Positions 11,671 to 24,215 are shown, counted from the first letter of the stretch. The stretch is 64,000 nt of DNA from Anniella stebbinsi (GCA_029215795.1 JARDYH010000005.1:31192001-31256000), one strand, 5' to 3'. Numbers and translations: made by a program. The notes: generated from the sequence alone by a model not told the origin.

Positions 11671-12062
11671 CTGCAGTCTCCATCTTGAGGCTGAATCTAA
11701 ACTGCAAACTTCACAACCACATCTTTGTACTTTTTTGTTCCTCCAACCCCTGTATTACCCAGCTTCATGGAATTTCTGGAAAATGTGAAAGCTTGCATGC
11801 TCCTATGTGGTACGTGAGTCAAAGCTTCCTCTACTATTCCAAGGAGAGATCTGAAGACCAGTTTATCATGGATCCAGAGGAAGGTTGAAAGAGATCTCGC
11901 CTAGAATCCAGGGTGTAGAATTTTCCAAGTGGGGAAAATTAATCCAGGTAGAGACTGAAGAAAATATTTTAAAATGAAAAGTGCTGTGAAGCCCAACCTT
12001 CACCAGTAAGCAAAAGCAAATAGGGGGTGAAAACTGCACCAAGCTGCCCAGGAGCCTGGTGC

Positions 12063-12205
12063 CTCGGGCCAGATCTACACCAACCAGGATATAACACTTT
12101 GAAAACAGTTCGAAAACTGTATATGGAGTGTGTCCTGGGCCCCACTGTTGTCAATACTGTTATAAACTGTTTTAAAGCAGTTGTGTAGTTCCTGCCTGGG
12201 TCAGA
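12063..12205. mobile_element. Inverted-repeat element (family C), partial
   Basis: CCAGATCTACACCAACCAGG, then ATATAACACTTTGAAAAC, with an inverted TTTTAAAGCAGTTGTGTAG on the right. The left part recurs at 42118-42187, and a fuller inverted-repeat copy of the family lies at 24923-25160. Confidence 0.5.
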
Positions 12206-12440
12206 GAAACTGGCCTTGGGAAAAGAGAGCCCAAAATAATCTCAAAGCCAAAGGAAAACATGTTCCAAAAGGGAAAAGAGGACTCTTCATCTCTCAAAAA
12301 GGATGCAAGAACCAGACTTCAGGCAGCAAAACTGTCTGCCCTCAAGGAAAGTCAGGCCTGCCTATGAACTAAAGTTTTACTCTCATTCAATTCCATAGCT
12401 TTCTTGTGGTAGGGTCTGGTCACGCTGAGGGGATTGCTTG

Positions 12441-12461
12441 TACACACACACACACACACAC
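12441..12461. repeat. (CA)n microsatellite
   Basis: Dinucleotide run. Confidence 0.9.
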
Positions 12462-13046
12462 GTCACAGAAATTCACAGCTGCTGCTGTTTGCTGCTTTTA
12501 CTCCAAATGGTGGTTATTCCCTCCTCCCTCCCCCTCAACATTCTGAGTGCCACATTATGAGCTTCCATAGGCTTTCATTAGCAATAACAAAATATTTTTT
12601 TAAAAAATGTAAATTGAATTAAAAAACAAGAAAATCCATTCCACCTAGTAGAGTAGAAAGGGAGTCCGGAAACAACAATGGTTAACTCGTGACAGCCATC
12701 CTGGCCCGGTCAGAGGTGGGCACAAATTGTTGCCAATACATTTTCAGAAATACTTTTGAGTGACTGAGGGTTTCCCCTCTTTTTCTGTTAACTGCTCTTT
12801 CTCCCTCAATCTTTAGCCAATCTTCCTGAAATTTTCAGGTCATGTAAAATAAGCATTTCTTTCTGGCACATGTACATTTCAGGAAGATTGGTGGAAAAAT
12901 CTCAATGTTATGAATGTTAGAATAACCAACCCCCCAATTACCCCTTTATAATGGTAGAATGCTTCCCCCTGTTGAACCTTAACTAAGGATGCACAGCTGT
13001 GCGTCCTTAAATGTATTTGTAGGCATTCTGTAAAGCTAAAGACCAA

Positions 13047-13347
13047 GGCTGAGTTCGGACGACACTTTAGGCAACGGAGGGGGGGAAGAGGCAACTGTCT
13101 GGTGTGTTGATTATTGTGTCGTGTGTGTGTGGGGGGACACACAATGGACAGTATATCATATAACAACAGGGAAAACAACAGGCTGCTCTGTTGTTTATCG
13201 GAGACCCATTGGTTATCATGAGGCCAGGACTTTCAGCCACACAATGGGGGAGGGGCAACATGTTGTGTGTCAGGTACCACAAAAATAACAAACTATCAGT
13301 TGCCTCGTTCCCCCCTCCATTGCCTGAAGTGTTGTCTGCACTCAGCC
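13047..13347. mobile_element. TIR element (family B)
   Basis: The left terminus GGCTGAGTTCGGACGACAC and the inverse of the right terminus (GGCTGAGTGCAGACAACAC) match at 16 of 19 positions, and the similarity continues into GGCAAYGGAGGGGGG. The element is flanked on both sides by CAA, a possible 3-bp duplication. A related copy encloses the insertion at 18.4 kb. Confidence 0.7.
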
Positions 13348-13992
13348 CAAGTCATTCCAAAATACGTTGCATTACAACAAGGATAGCTCCCAACAATATA
13401 TTGTTTCTGGGAAGATTCAATTTTCCCCAGCTTACTGTGATAACTGCAGCTAAACTCAGAGGGAACAGGGAAGCCTGAGTGATGTCATTGCCCGTGCTAA
13501 TCAAAGATCCCAGTGCTTTGTGAGCCCTTGCACCACTACGCCACTGGATGACATCCTCATCTAGTCCAGTTTGTCTCTGCAGAGCTGAAAATGGTGTTTC
13601 CCCATGTCTTCCTTGACTGGAAGAGAGTTGCTCTGATTGCAGGTATGACTGAGATTTCAATCCTGGGAGTAAGGTAAGTGAATACAGTGAGACTTATTTC
13701 TGACTAAACATGCACTGTAAATCTTTGCTTAGGGCTCCATCACACCTATTCCCCCCCCCCCCCGGTTTGCCTTCGCATTTTTACCTCCATTTCAGAAGCG
13801 CTGCAAGCGCTCCTCCCTTTCACTATTGTAGCTATACCAGTGAACTCTTTTTTTGCTCTCCTGCTGCTATTGCGCCTACCTCTCCCCACCCACTCCGTCC
13901 CTTCTCCTTCCCCCTCCAGTTCATTGGTTCTTGTAGTTGATGGATTTGGCAGCCTTCCCCCTCGCTCATTGGAGCTCCTATTAGAATGTACA

Positions 13993-14280
13993 AAAATGCT
14001 TACATCTGTGTAATTTTAAAGCTAAAGAGATGAAACTTGGGATCTCGATTGCTCTTCAGTATAGGTATGCCAAGTTTGAATCAGATAGGTCCATGCCTTG
14101 ATTTTTAGGAATTTTAAAAATGCAAATTAACCAAAATGCTTACATCTGTGTTAATTATATAGATAAAGAGATGAAACATTGCATGGTGATAGGTCTCCAG
14201 GAGAGCTTTTGGCATGCCAAGTTTGAATCAGATTGGTTCATCCCTTTATTTTTTAAGATTTATTAAAAATTCCCTGCCCT
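13993..14280. repeat. Two-unit tandem repeat, 140-bp period
   Basis: The phrase AAAATGCTTACATCTGTG starts at 13993 and again at 14133. Each unit continues with AAAGAGATGAAAC and ATGCCAAGTTTGAATCAGAT. The units resemble in style, but not clearly in sequence, the CCTATAACTTTTT repeats at 20.9-21.5 kb. Confidence 0.65.
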
Positions 14281-14851
14281 TTAAAACCCTTTGCTGATAG
14301 TTCACAAGTATGATCTTCACCTCTTTGCATTTGTGATGGATCACTTTTCCTTTCCTTTGATCATGCGAAGCTGAACATCTCCAGTTCATAAAATAGAGAT
14401 GGCTGATTCCCTTACTCCAGAGTAAACACTATTGATTTCAACTGCATTTACATCCAAGTCATACTAAATTTGCACCCCCCATAGCTCTCAGGTGTTAATC
14501 TGTTGCCAAGGAGAGGGCTAGCAATTCACTGGTTATGACTCAATGGAAAGGATATCTTTTTCACTTGCAAATCCTATCTCCTTGGAAACTGGGGGTGGTG
14601 GTCCCCGCCTGTATTAAACTGCTTTGCCTAAGAAGATTTCAGGCAGTAAAAGGAACTAGAACACGAAATTCAAGCCCTACACCTCCATGTTGGATTGTGG
14701 ATGCATTGTTATGAAAGCCTGTTAGCGCACACTTTTGGTAAAAAAAGCCCACTAGCACCAGGAAATGTTTTCTCCTGTGGTCTCCCATGGAACTTCTCCA
14801 TGCAACTTCTCCGTGGGAGTCAGCAGCATTATCAGCCATGATAATATTATA

Positions 14852-15425
14852 TAGGGGCCGATCTACATACGAGGTTTTTGACGTTTTATAAGGGTTATGA
14901 AAACTCTTTGGGCCACATGACGCACTCCTTATAACGTTGTATATCTGAGGTTTTTTAAAACTCCCTTCAGTTATATACAACAGTTTCACTTTTAATAAAT
15001 CGTTTTAAGCAAAATAATGTGTCCTTCCTTACCGTTTGTGATTCCTGGGGGCAGCGCTTCCTTGACCAGCGCCCAAATGCTTAGCAGTTGATTGGTGGGG
15101 AAGAAAGAGGAAGTGGGTGAGTGAACTACAACACCCACAATGCCTAGCCCTATACTCGCTAGGGTATGACAGAGGAACAAAGGAGGAAGTGGTGACTGAA
15201 CTACAACCCCCACAATGCCTTGCCCTAAACTCACTGAAAAAACGAAAGAGAAAGAGACAGGGCAGAACAGTGTGTGACCGCACACACCGCTTTAAAGTCT
15301 GAAGACTGTTCTCCTGTAACATGAGTACTCAGTAATGTGGCCTAAGATGTTTTAGAACGCACCTATTTGGAACGTTTTAAAATACTTTTTAAAACGTTCC
15401 AAAGGACTGTGTAGATCGGCCCCTA
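14852..15425. mobile_element. 574-bp TIR element
   Basis: Termini TAGGGGCCGATCTACA and TGTAGATCGGCCCCTA are exact inverses. The similarity continues inwards with ACGTTTTATAAG and AAAACGTTCC words. Inside are two 74-bp-spaced direct copies of GAACTACAACMCCCACAATGCC (15121 and 15195 regions). The flanks are AT-rich and share GATAATA, but no clean 8-bp duplication is seen. Confidence 0.75.
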
Positions 15426-15699
15426 GGATAATAAATATATATAGGATAACATAATATAGAATAATATAGGACAATATAGGAGGAAGAATAATTACACAAA
15501 ACAGTAGAGAACCACTAGGAAGAGTTATAAGGCACATGGAAGGGTGATGGAAGCAGACAGAAATGGATGCATGAGGATGTCCTACCCAGTTTCTTTGCAG
15601 GCTCACCTTGGGCACCTGACTGCATACTCATGTGGGAACAGATATTGGTGCTGATGACATTTTTTTTTGGTGAGTATTTCTCCAGAGAGGAAAATGATA

Positions 15700-15990
15700 A
15701 GCATTTCTGTGCCACATCCTGCAGCAGAGTCCCATCTGGCTACAACATGGCAGTGGGCCTTCTCTGTGGTGTTGTCCTCCCTCTGGAATGACCTCCCCAT
15801 GTGGTATGTTAGGCTCTGGTGATCACGTGCTTTGGGTGATTATTAAAAGAGTACTTTTTTACCCTGCTGTTTCTCATTCATTAACTTGTCTAAATATTGT
15901 TGTGCTTTTATAATGATGTATTCTTTCAGAATTTATTGTAAACCGCTTTAGGATTTTCAAAATGAGAAGCAGTATATACATCGTCTAAAC
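15700..15990 (+). pseudogene. Eroded LINE ORF2 C-terminus and 3' end
   Basis: GGCCTTCTCTGTGGTGTTG followed by TCCCTCTGGAATGACCTCCC reads as AFSVVLPSLWNDLP-like with frame breaks, the usual C-terminal block of L2/CR1-group ORF2. Then comes a tail with TTGTAAACCGCTTTAGGATT. A dead copy with frame breaks. Confidence 0.55.
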
Positions 15991-17284
15991 TAAATATTAT
16001 TTGTCTTCCGTTAAATCTGGTGACCTGCTGCTGTCTCTCCCCTCTACCCCCCCCCCCCCCATGATACTGATACACAGTTATGCTTCTCTATACTTCTTTC
16101 CTTTAGGAAAACCATTTTAATATTTGAAAAAAATGTTATCATTATATCCCCATGTTGAATTCTAAAAGAAGGGCACTTTTCAAACAACAACTGTTTCGGA
16201 TCTTCTAAGTATAATGTATATTTTATTATTTTCTTTTCTGAGCAAAACCTGCAGACAGATTCCTTGCTGCTTTAGTATTTGAAACCTTGCACAGTGTAAC
16301 TTTCATAAAGTCAAGCCACTAAAGAAAATCACCTCTCCCTGCCCAATCAATAACTGTTTGCTTTGTTCCGATTTTTAAAATGTATTTCTTGATCTCATCC
16401 ATTTGTCTTGATGAAGATTAAAAATTTATCTTGAATATATTGAAAGAGAATGCAGGGAAAACTCAGAGTTGTTAGTGAAAAGGGGAAACAGCATTCATGT
16501 TATTTCAGTTTGGCTGTAATGTTAAAGTGTTATGCTATGAACAAATCATTGCACCATGATTGACAGTTCCAGGAGGATTTACTGCTATAGTAAAATGTGC
16601 TGCGGCTGTAATCTAATGTGACTACCAAGGCTATAACTAATGCTGGTTGACTAGTAAAAGGCCATTATAAATATGTTGGTAGCTTGTCCTTATTACAGGG
16701 TGGATGCCTGACTTCTAGCGCCAAGCTTCGTTAGGCTTTTTTTACAGCCCCCCAGAGTATCGTTTTTTGCATGTTGTAATTTTCAGAATTATACTAGCAT
16801 GTCCTAGGGCTGCCATAACAGAGGCTGTGCTGTAAAATGGAAAGCATTTTGGACAGGCACAAGGCATAGATATTTGCAATCTGTCATTCTGCAAAACTGA
16901 TAAATGGGGAGGATTTCCAGAGCCTACTGATTAAGGTTTTTTGTTTTTGTGTTTTGAACTCTATCACCTGCTAGTAATGGTTTCTGAGCAGCAGCAGGGA
17001 TAATCCTTATGCCCCGAAATGGGTATTTCCCTTAATTTCCAAGAAGTGCAGGGGTGCACACTGGAGCTGCACATGTCTGCACATTTACACCTATTTCTGA
17101 GCATATGATGCAGCTGCAGTGCATTCTGTCCTCCCTTGTAGTATCTATGTTTTTGGCAGAAGGGTTATATATGCATGCAATCATGGCAACCACATATCAC
17201 CAAAGTGATGCTGTTCTGTGTATGTCTGATCAAATGCTAGATACCTCACTTTCATGGACAAGAGCTCAAAATAGATATAAGTGC
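15991..17284. other. AT-rich unique sequence
   Basis: No repeat or gene recognised. The 16050-16680 stretch has low repeat content and is one of the better places to test for conserved non-coding sequence. Confidence 0.4.
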
Positions 17285-17735
17285 CAGTATGGGAAATCCC
17301 CAACTCCAAGTGCTGATATTTAAAGCTTTAAGTGGCTTGGAGAATGGGTTCTTTGAAGGACCTGCTTCATCTATACAATCATGCCCATATGTTAAGATCT
17401 TCTCAAGGGTCCTTCTAGAGTGCCCACCATTAAGATTGTCAAGATGGGCTTGCAGAAAAGATAGACAGGACCTTCTTGGTGGTGGTCCCAAAACTATGGA
17501 ACTTCCTTCCTATTGACTTGGTCCTTGTCCCTTTAGGTAAAGCTTGATGACCTTCCTCTTCTGTGCTGCATTTAACTGAGATTATGATTAGCTCATGTGT
17601 TTTAGAACAGCCTCACAATGTAGCAATTATATATTTTTTGCTTCTCACATTTGGTCTAGTTTGTAGATCAGTTTGTGAAGGCATAGTCCTAAACAGCAGC
17701 TAAAAATATTTCAGATAAGTAAATAAATAAGTAAA
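17285..17735 (+). pseudogene. Eroded LINE ORF2 C-terminus and 3' tail
   Basis: Translation near 17300 gives LQVLIFKALSGLENG, matching the [17 protein letters not shown] pattern of the LINE copies at 3.0 and 40.7 kb. An LRLSRWACRKDRQDLLGG-like segment follows. It ends in AATAAATAAGTAAA near 17720. There are multiple breaks. Confidence 0.5.
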
Positions 17736-18315
17736 GCAGTATTTCTCAGTCCCTTTGAATGCAAGCACCTCTTCTTAACTTGCAATTCATTCTGCTCCTT
17801 CCAACTCAGCACCAATATATGTTCCCAGGTGAATATGCAGTCAGGTGTCCAAGGTGAACCTGCAAAGAAGCTGGATTGGTATACTAATCAAAGACTTTCA
17901 TGAGAAAAGGAATAGGAATTGGATTTGTTCAGGGTGAGTTGCACTGCTTACTCCTGCATTTCCCAGTCATCTCAAGTTTCCCTGTCATCCCAACACAATT
18001 TCCTCTTGTGTTAGAAAAGAAAATTCTGACACAAACATTCCTAACTGTGTGCAGGGGAACATAATTGGAACAAAACAGCTGTTCTTTCCCCCAAATTAGC
18101 TTGGGATGACCAAGAAATAAGAGACCAGTCAATGCCAATCACCCTGCATAAATCCAGTACAGACCAGTGAGTGTCCTCTGCTGGGGGAACATGATAAAGA
18201 AATGTCACAGCTTAGGATAATGTTTCCCTTGCCTGCTTGCCCCAATACAATCAATTCCGTGAAATTAGTATCTTTTCAGTAATATTTCAAGAAAAATAAC
18301 ACACAAATACACACA

Positions 18316-19785
18316 GGCTGCATTTGGACAACACAATAGTCAATTGTGGGTTAATAGTCAACTTCATGGTTGATTATAGAGTGGGTACTCCCCACAAGTC
18401 ATGATTATAATTAGGGATGTGTATCGTATCGGTCCGATGTTCGATAACAAACTGATAATGTCGTTATCGGACATCCGATGACTGATAACGATAATTTCCT
18501 TAGGTGGCCCTATCTGATTGGATCTGATATCCATATGTCCGATAATGGACATATCGGATATTCGGACCGCCATTTCAGGTGTTTTCCCCGTAGGCTTGCA
18601 TTGGGGGAAAGAAAGCTTTCCCCTAGTGCAAGCCTATGGGGAAAAACACTGGGCCGGCACTCCCTCCCTGCCCCCACTTGCGCTCCCTCCCCCCACTCAC
18701 GCTCCTTACCTGCTGCCCCCCCCCCCCGGTACTACTGCTAAACAGGCTTTCCGGCCTGTTCGCCAGTACAGAGCCACGCCGAGTGACGATGCATCATTCG
18801 GCACTTCTCTGTACTGACGAACAGGCCGGAAAGCCTGTTTAGCAGTAGTACGGGGCAGCGGTGGCAGCGGTGGTGGGGAAGGTCACAGGTAAGGAGCGTG
18901 AGTGGGGGAGGGAAAGGAGGGAGGGTTCCCCAGGGGTCTCCCTTACCTCCGGCCTTCTCTGGCGCCGGCGCCGGTCTGTACTGTTGCTAAACAGGCTTTC
19001 CGGACTGTTCATTAGTACAGAGCTGCGCCGGGTGATGACGACATCACTCAGCGCTTCTCTGTACTGATGAACAGGCCAGAAAGCCTGTTTAGCAGTAGTA
19101 CGGATTGGCGGCGGCAGCAGCGGAGGCGGGTAAGGAGCACAAGTGGGAGGAGGGAGCGCGAGTGGGGGGAGGGAGGGAGTGCCAGCCCAGTGTTTTTCCC
19201 CATAGGCTTGCATTGGGAGAAAGCTTTCTTTCCCCCAATGCAAGTCTATGGGGAAAACACCTGAAATGGTAGTCTGTAATCAGATTGGATCTTCCAATAT
19301 TTATCGGATATCGGATCTGATCAAATCCAGGTACCCCTCGATATGATCGGATCCGATATTTTTAATATTGGAAATTCCAATCCGATTCTGATATTTCTGG
19401 CCGTGCACATCCCTAATTATAATCAACTGTAGTGTAGATTAAGGCCAGCGTCGAGTTGACTATTAGTCAATGGTGTGCTTGATTAACACATCCCCTACCC
19501 ATTCTCCACCCCTCGGTCCTCCCGCTGGTATCCCATCAGCCATTGTGAGTTCTGCCGGCTGGACTAGAGTGGCAGCTGTTGCTTTGGTCACTCTTGCCAG
19601 TCATTGAAAATAACCAACTGTGTACGATGAAATAGTCAATGGTGCCCGACACACAATAACCAACGGTTGTTCAAATAACAGCGTTGGTTATTTGTGTTGG
19701 CTATTTCAATCCTGACAGATGACACAATAACCAACCATTGACTATTTAACCCACCGTTGGTTATCATGTCATCCGAACCCAGTCA
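18316..19785. mobile_element. TIR element (family B), split by a younger insertion
   Basis: Left end GGCTGCATTTGGACAACAC and right end ATGTCATCCGAACCCAGTC are imperfect inverses. The subterminal GTGGGTTAATAGTCA and TGACTATTTAACCCAC also pair. ACA flanks both sides. The element at 18412-19415 sits inside it, so the original length was about 460 bp. Confidence 0.7.
18412..19415. mobile_element. Non-autonomous hAT-type element, 1004 bp
   Basis: The ends TAGGGATGTGTAT and CGTGCACATCCCTA are inverse apart from two bases. A perfect 8-bp duplication ATTATAAT flanks it (18404-18411 and 19416-19423), which is the hAT signature. Subterminal regions are packed with ATCGGATATCCGAT-like words. Inside are two long hairpins whose arms contain TTTCCGG[C/A]CTGTTC and CCTGTTTAGCAGTAGTAC, centred near 18790 and 19040, with corresponding bases 249 bp apart. 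An outer inverted pair uses CCCCATAGGCTTGCATTGGG. No transposase. Several chance frames of 65-134 codons are by-products of the symmetry. Confidence 0.85.
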
Positions 19786-20753
19786 CAGAGAATCAGAGAA
19801 TTCAGCATGTTGTATGTATGACTTGAAAATATCTATAAAACAGAAAAGGTATATACAACTTTCATATTGCATTTTCTTCTTCCAATTATGGACAGGTATA
19901 CATACAAAATAGCATGGATACATTACGTCTATTATACTAGGATAACTTCTGTTGCACAGCTGCTAGAACAGTCCCTTTGAAGCTATCTGTGAGTGAAGAC
20001 ATATGCCATGGAGTCCTAGGCCCACAAAAAGTTAAGCTGCTGAGGGATTTTGAAGTAAGAACCAAACTACATCATACATTCAACTATGTGTAAGAATCCA
20101 AACCAACAAACCCCTTTTCTTCTACAGAAGGTGCATGGAGCAGAAAAGCTGGGTGGGGAGAGAAGTACTTAACCCCTTTCCCTGATTGCTGCTTTTTCCT
20201 GCAAAGCCCCCCTCCCCACACCCCACTACAAGATAACCCCCCCCCCCAGGTTGCAGATACATATTTGCAAGGGCCAACGTACACATGAAATCTCATGGGG
20301 CAGTGAGTTGCAGCAGCTCCAATGGCATTTAAAACAAAGCTTAGAAATTTAAATCTGTGTGCTTTATGATGGGTTTACTGAAACAGCTGATTACAGTGCT
20401 TGATTGCACTGCTTGATAGATACGTTAGAAACTATTGATTCAGAAGTCCTGGTTTATCATGTGATACCTGCACCAACCGAAAGATAGCTCAGTGCTGTGA
20501 CACAGCTAATACAAATCAGCTATCACAGATAAGACCGTCTTATCTTTCGTCATTAGACAGAGAGAAAGAGGCTTATCAAGGGAACACAGTTCCTGTCTGT
20601 GGAGACAGACTTACTAACTGCTAACATAAATTCCATTTCATCTAATTGTGTGAAATGGCTCCCCCACGATTTGACTAAATGTCCATCTTCTAGTCCAGTA
20701 TTCTGTTTCCCACAGTGACTAACCAGGACTAGATCTACACTAGGGCTTTTTAT
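19786..20753. other. No recognisable gene
   Basis: Nothing supported beyond C-rich runs near 20205-20250. Confidence 0.4.
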
Positions 20754-21685
20754 TAGGGATGTGCACTGACCCCCCAGATCGGCTTGGATCGTGGATCAGG
20801 ATCGGACCTGGTGGACCAGATTGGATCGGAGGTTGGGCGGATCGGATCCGATCTGATTCCGATCCGAAAATTGGATGTCCGGTTTTTGGATCAGACGCCA
20901 TTTTGAATGCATTTCCCCATAGCCTAGTATTTTGTTACAAAAATGCCTATAACTTTTTCATTTTTAAAGATAGAAGGATAAAACTTGGGCAATTTGTAGA
21001 TGGGTTAGGGGTAGTTAACTGTGAGAAATTTCAGAAATATTGGTGCAGGCATTTTGTGGCAATTAATTTTTTAATAAACAACCAGAAATGCCTATAACTT
21101 TTTTCATTTTTAAAGTTCCACACATGAAACTTTGCCACAATGTAGGTGGTACATTGGGACTCATGTGTGTGAAATTTCAGAAATGTAGGTGCTTGCCTTG
21201 TGTGGCAGTTAATTTTAGAAAAATTGGTAGTAGTGGGGTAAATTCAGTTATGTCTTCAATGTTTTTATTTTTAAAGATACAAACAGGAAACGCAGGCACA
21301 TTACAGGTAACACTTTGCTTGATATGTGTGTGAAATTTCAGAAAGCTAGGTCCAGGCATGTAGTGGCAACGTATTTTTGAAACAATGAGGAAAGAAACGC
21401 CTATAACTTTTTTATTTAAAAAGTTAGAAGTCTGAAAGTTGCTAATTTTGTAGATGGATTAGGGGTAGTTATCTGGCAGAAATTTCAGAATGATAGGTCC
21501 AGGCATTTGATGGCTATGAATTTTTTATATTAAAAGTTACAAAAGTTTTTCCACAGAGGCTAGGGCTGTCAATTGCACCCCCCTCCCCCGACTCCCCCTC
21601 CCTCTTTTATCTGTCAAAACTCCGTGTTGTTGTAACTTTTAATATAAAAAAATCGTAGCCACCAAATGCCTGGACCTATCTTTGC
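20754..21685 (+). mobile_element. hAT-type element, right end missing
   Basis: It starts TAGGGATGTGCACTGACC, with subterminal GGATCGGATCCGATC words like the copy at 53723. The body carries repeats of about 145-155 bp beginning CCTATAACTTTTTTCATTTT (20946, 21091, a degraded one near 21246, 21400). At 21499-21547 and 21627-21682 lie long inverse arms (TTTTTTATATTAAAAGTTAC and its inverse). The inverse copy of the left terminus is absent, so the element is truncated after the central hairpin. Confidence 0.7.
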
Positions 21686-21943
21686 AAGATCAGACTGCTT
21701 CTTCTTCTTTTTTTTTTGGATTAAATATTTCAGATTAAAACTTGCATTATTTGGGCTGCTGCCAAATGTGTGCCAGTGAGCATAGTCTATGGCTGTAGCA
21801 GAACTGACAAGGACCAGTTCTCAGCCATTTCACTTACTTTGAAATCAATTGTTTTAACTTGGCTATATTCCAGAAAAATAGATTTTGTTTTGGTGGTGGT
21901 GGAGGGAGCAAATCAGAGGATACCCCTGCTGTTAAAGCCTTCC

Positions 21944-22033
21944 CCAACCTTGTGCCTTCCAGATGTGTTGAACTTGAACTCCCATCATACTCATCTGGGG
22001 TGATGGGAGTTGTACTCCAAAAGATTGAGCTCC
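21944..22033. mobile_element. Short palindromic MITE (family P)
   Basis: TCCCCAACCTTGTGCCTTCC, AACTCCCATCATACTCATC and the inverse TGATGGGAGTTGTACTCC give a foldback. It is related to the copies at 8728 and 43822. Confidence 0.6.
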
Positions 22034-22073
22034 ACTTTTAATTTTACATATATTGCTGAAAAGAATATTTAGC

Positions 22074-22362
22074 TAGGGTGGAAACGAAGACAGGGCTCCT
22101 GTATCTTTAACAGTTGCATAGAAAAAGGAATTTCAGCAGGTGTCATTTGGAGGCATATAGCACCTGGTGAAATTCCCTCTTTATCACAACAGTTAAAGCT
22201 GCAGAGTCCTGTCCTCTTGACCAGATACAAAAGGGGGCAGGGCTCCTGCAGCTTTAACTGTTGTGATGAAGAGGGAATTTCACTAGGTGATACATATATA
22301 CAAATGACACCTTCTGAAATTCCCTTTTCTATACAACTGTTCCTTTCCATAGAATCACCCTA
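22074..22362. mobile_element. Dimeric MITE (family A)
   Basis: Head-to-head dimer: the left half starts TAGGGTGGAAACG and the right half ends AGAATCACCCTA. Each half is itself a hairpin (TTTAACAGTTGCATAGAAAA ... TCACAACAGTTAAAGC). A perfect 8-bp duplication TATTTAGC lies at 22066-22073 and 22363-22370. Confidence 0.88.
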
Positions 22363-23537
22363 TATTTAGCCTCAATAAGCTGCTTTTTGTCTCTAATGGA
22401 CAGTGACACATTCGAAAGGAGTATCACAGTTTCCATAATTTAAACAAACAAGTTGCTCTTTAGAGTCTCCTTGAGAATGATTCTCTGACCCATACACAGT
22501 CTATCAATAAAACTGCACCATCAACATTTTACAAAGGATACATAAAGAGGTTAAAAATCCTGAAGAGCTTTTAGACTCTCACTAAGTTTTTTCCAGTGTT
22601 ATTTCCCCTCCACTACCACTTCTCTTGAGTTTATCACAGAATAATAGGATGCTTTGTGCTGAGGTGTGGGTTTGTTTCCATGCTTTATAGTTCTTGTTAT
22701 AACTGCGGTGTTGACCTCAGCACATTTTATTTAGGTTTTTCTGTTTTTCATTTTTTAGTAAAGCAGCATTATAGAACGGGTTGGACAGCACATGTAAGAA
22801 AGACGTGATTGATGAAGGAATTGCTGCTGGAGAGAAGCCCCAATCTGCAAGGCACTAAAAATCTCCAGCCATGGGGAGGAACAGATTTTGCAGTATATTG
22901 GGCTGGGTGGGGGAGGGCAACACACACATATATGTAAAATAAATAAAAAACCCAATGATGAAGATGTAGCATTGTGGATTCTAGGACACAGGGAGAGGGT
23001 GGAATTGCATACTTTATCATCCACCCAGCACTCTCAAGTCTGTGTTAGTTTTAAGGTTCCTTGGAGTCATGTAGCAAAGCTGGGAATAACTTTTGGATTG
23101 CCAGCAGACCACAGAAAAGCTGTTGAAAAGCTCAGGGGTGGTTGACTTTTTATGCCTTCCAGTTCCAGCCCTGTCTAAGGTCCCGTTCACACCCACATAT
23201 GCGTAGTGGAAAAAAGAAATACACATGTGAGGTATTGTGATGCAGACACAATGTAGAATACAAACACACACAATCATTCCACCTCTCCTTTGGATGGGGA
23301 AGGATCACACAATATGGGCCGACACATATCAGAGCACCACATCTCATATTAGCTTGTCCATACAGCGGGGGACTTGTATGCACCTGCTGCTTTGTCATAC
23401 ATAATGGATTCTTGGCTGGGTGAGTCAGGAGACTCTTGAGGCACCCTTGCATTCAAGGTTGGTCAAAAAGGTGTACCCCATCTCAGCAGGGATAGTGTGT
23501 CTAATCACTGCAGTCATTTGGTCATGGCTCCCAGGAC
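22363..23537. other. No recognisable gene
   Basis: Mostly unique-looking. Chance frames at 22755-23277 overlap on both strands and carry no recognisable domain. Confidence 0.4.
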
Positions 23538-23857
23538 TAGGGTGACCATATGAACAGAAAGACAGGGTTCTGGTATCTTTAACAGTTATATAGAAAAGGG
23601 AATTTCAGCAGGTGTCATTTGTGGGCATGCAGCACCTGGTGAATTCTCTCTTCATCACAATAGTTAAAGCTGCAGGAGCCCTGCCCTCTTGATCAGAAAC
23701 AAAAGAGGACAGGGCTCCTACAGCTTTAACTGTTGTGGTGAAGAGGGAATTTCACCAGGTGTTGCATGCCTACAAATGACACCTGCTGAAATTCCATTTT
23801 CTATGCAACTGTTCAAGATACAGGAGCCCTGTTCTCCATTTTCATATGGTCATCCTA
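23538..23857. mobile_element. Dimeric MITE (family A)
   Basis: It starts TAGGGTGACCATATG and ends CATATGGTCATCCTA. A perfect 8-bp duplication CCCAGGAC lies at 23530-23537 and 23858-23865. Both halves carry the GGTGAAATTCCCTCTTC-type word or its inverse. Confidence 0.9.
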
Positions 23858-24066
23858 CCCAGGACAGAATTTCCTCTCCCTGAATAATAGAGTTACATAA
23901 TTTAGTTAAACAAATTGTTAGATTAATTGATTAAAATGCCTTTGATCCATCAAAGAGGTGCTCCTGATTCATCAGCAAAACAGTTTAAATTATGTTTAAA
24001 CACACACACGTGTGCACGAGGGCACACACACAAATACATAGCAACTTCTGTCCTAGAAGATACATT

Positions 24067-24215
24067 CCCTCTCTGGTATAATGGTTAGAGCATTGGACCA
24101 GGATTGGAGAAATCTGGGTTCCCCTTCTCATTCTGCCATGATGAAGCTCACTTTTTTATCTTAAGACAGTCACTATTTCTCATAGGGCTGTTGTGAAGAT
24201 AAAATGCAGGGGGAT
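24067..24215 (+). mobile_element. tRNA-derived SINE
   Basis: TGGTATAATGGTTAGAGCATT is a box A-containing tRNA-like head, and ATCTGGGTTCCCCTTC is a degraded B box. CCATGATGAAGCTCAC and GGGCTGTTGTGAAGATAAAA follow, the body of the common squamate SINE as I remember it. Confidence 0.7.

Noticed and set aside
14852..15425. GATAATA on both sides as a target duplication
   Set aside because: The shared word is offset differently from the two ends and lies in AT-rich sequence where chance matches are likely.
24067..24140. tRNA gene
   Set aside because: The tRNA-like head is degraded, lacks a complete cloverleaf and continues into a SINE body.
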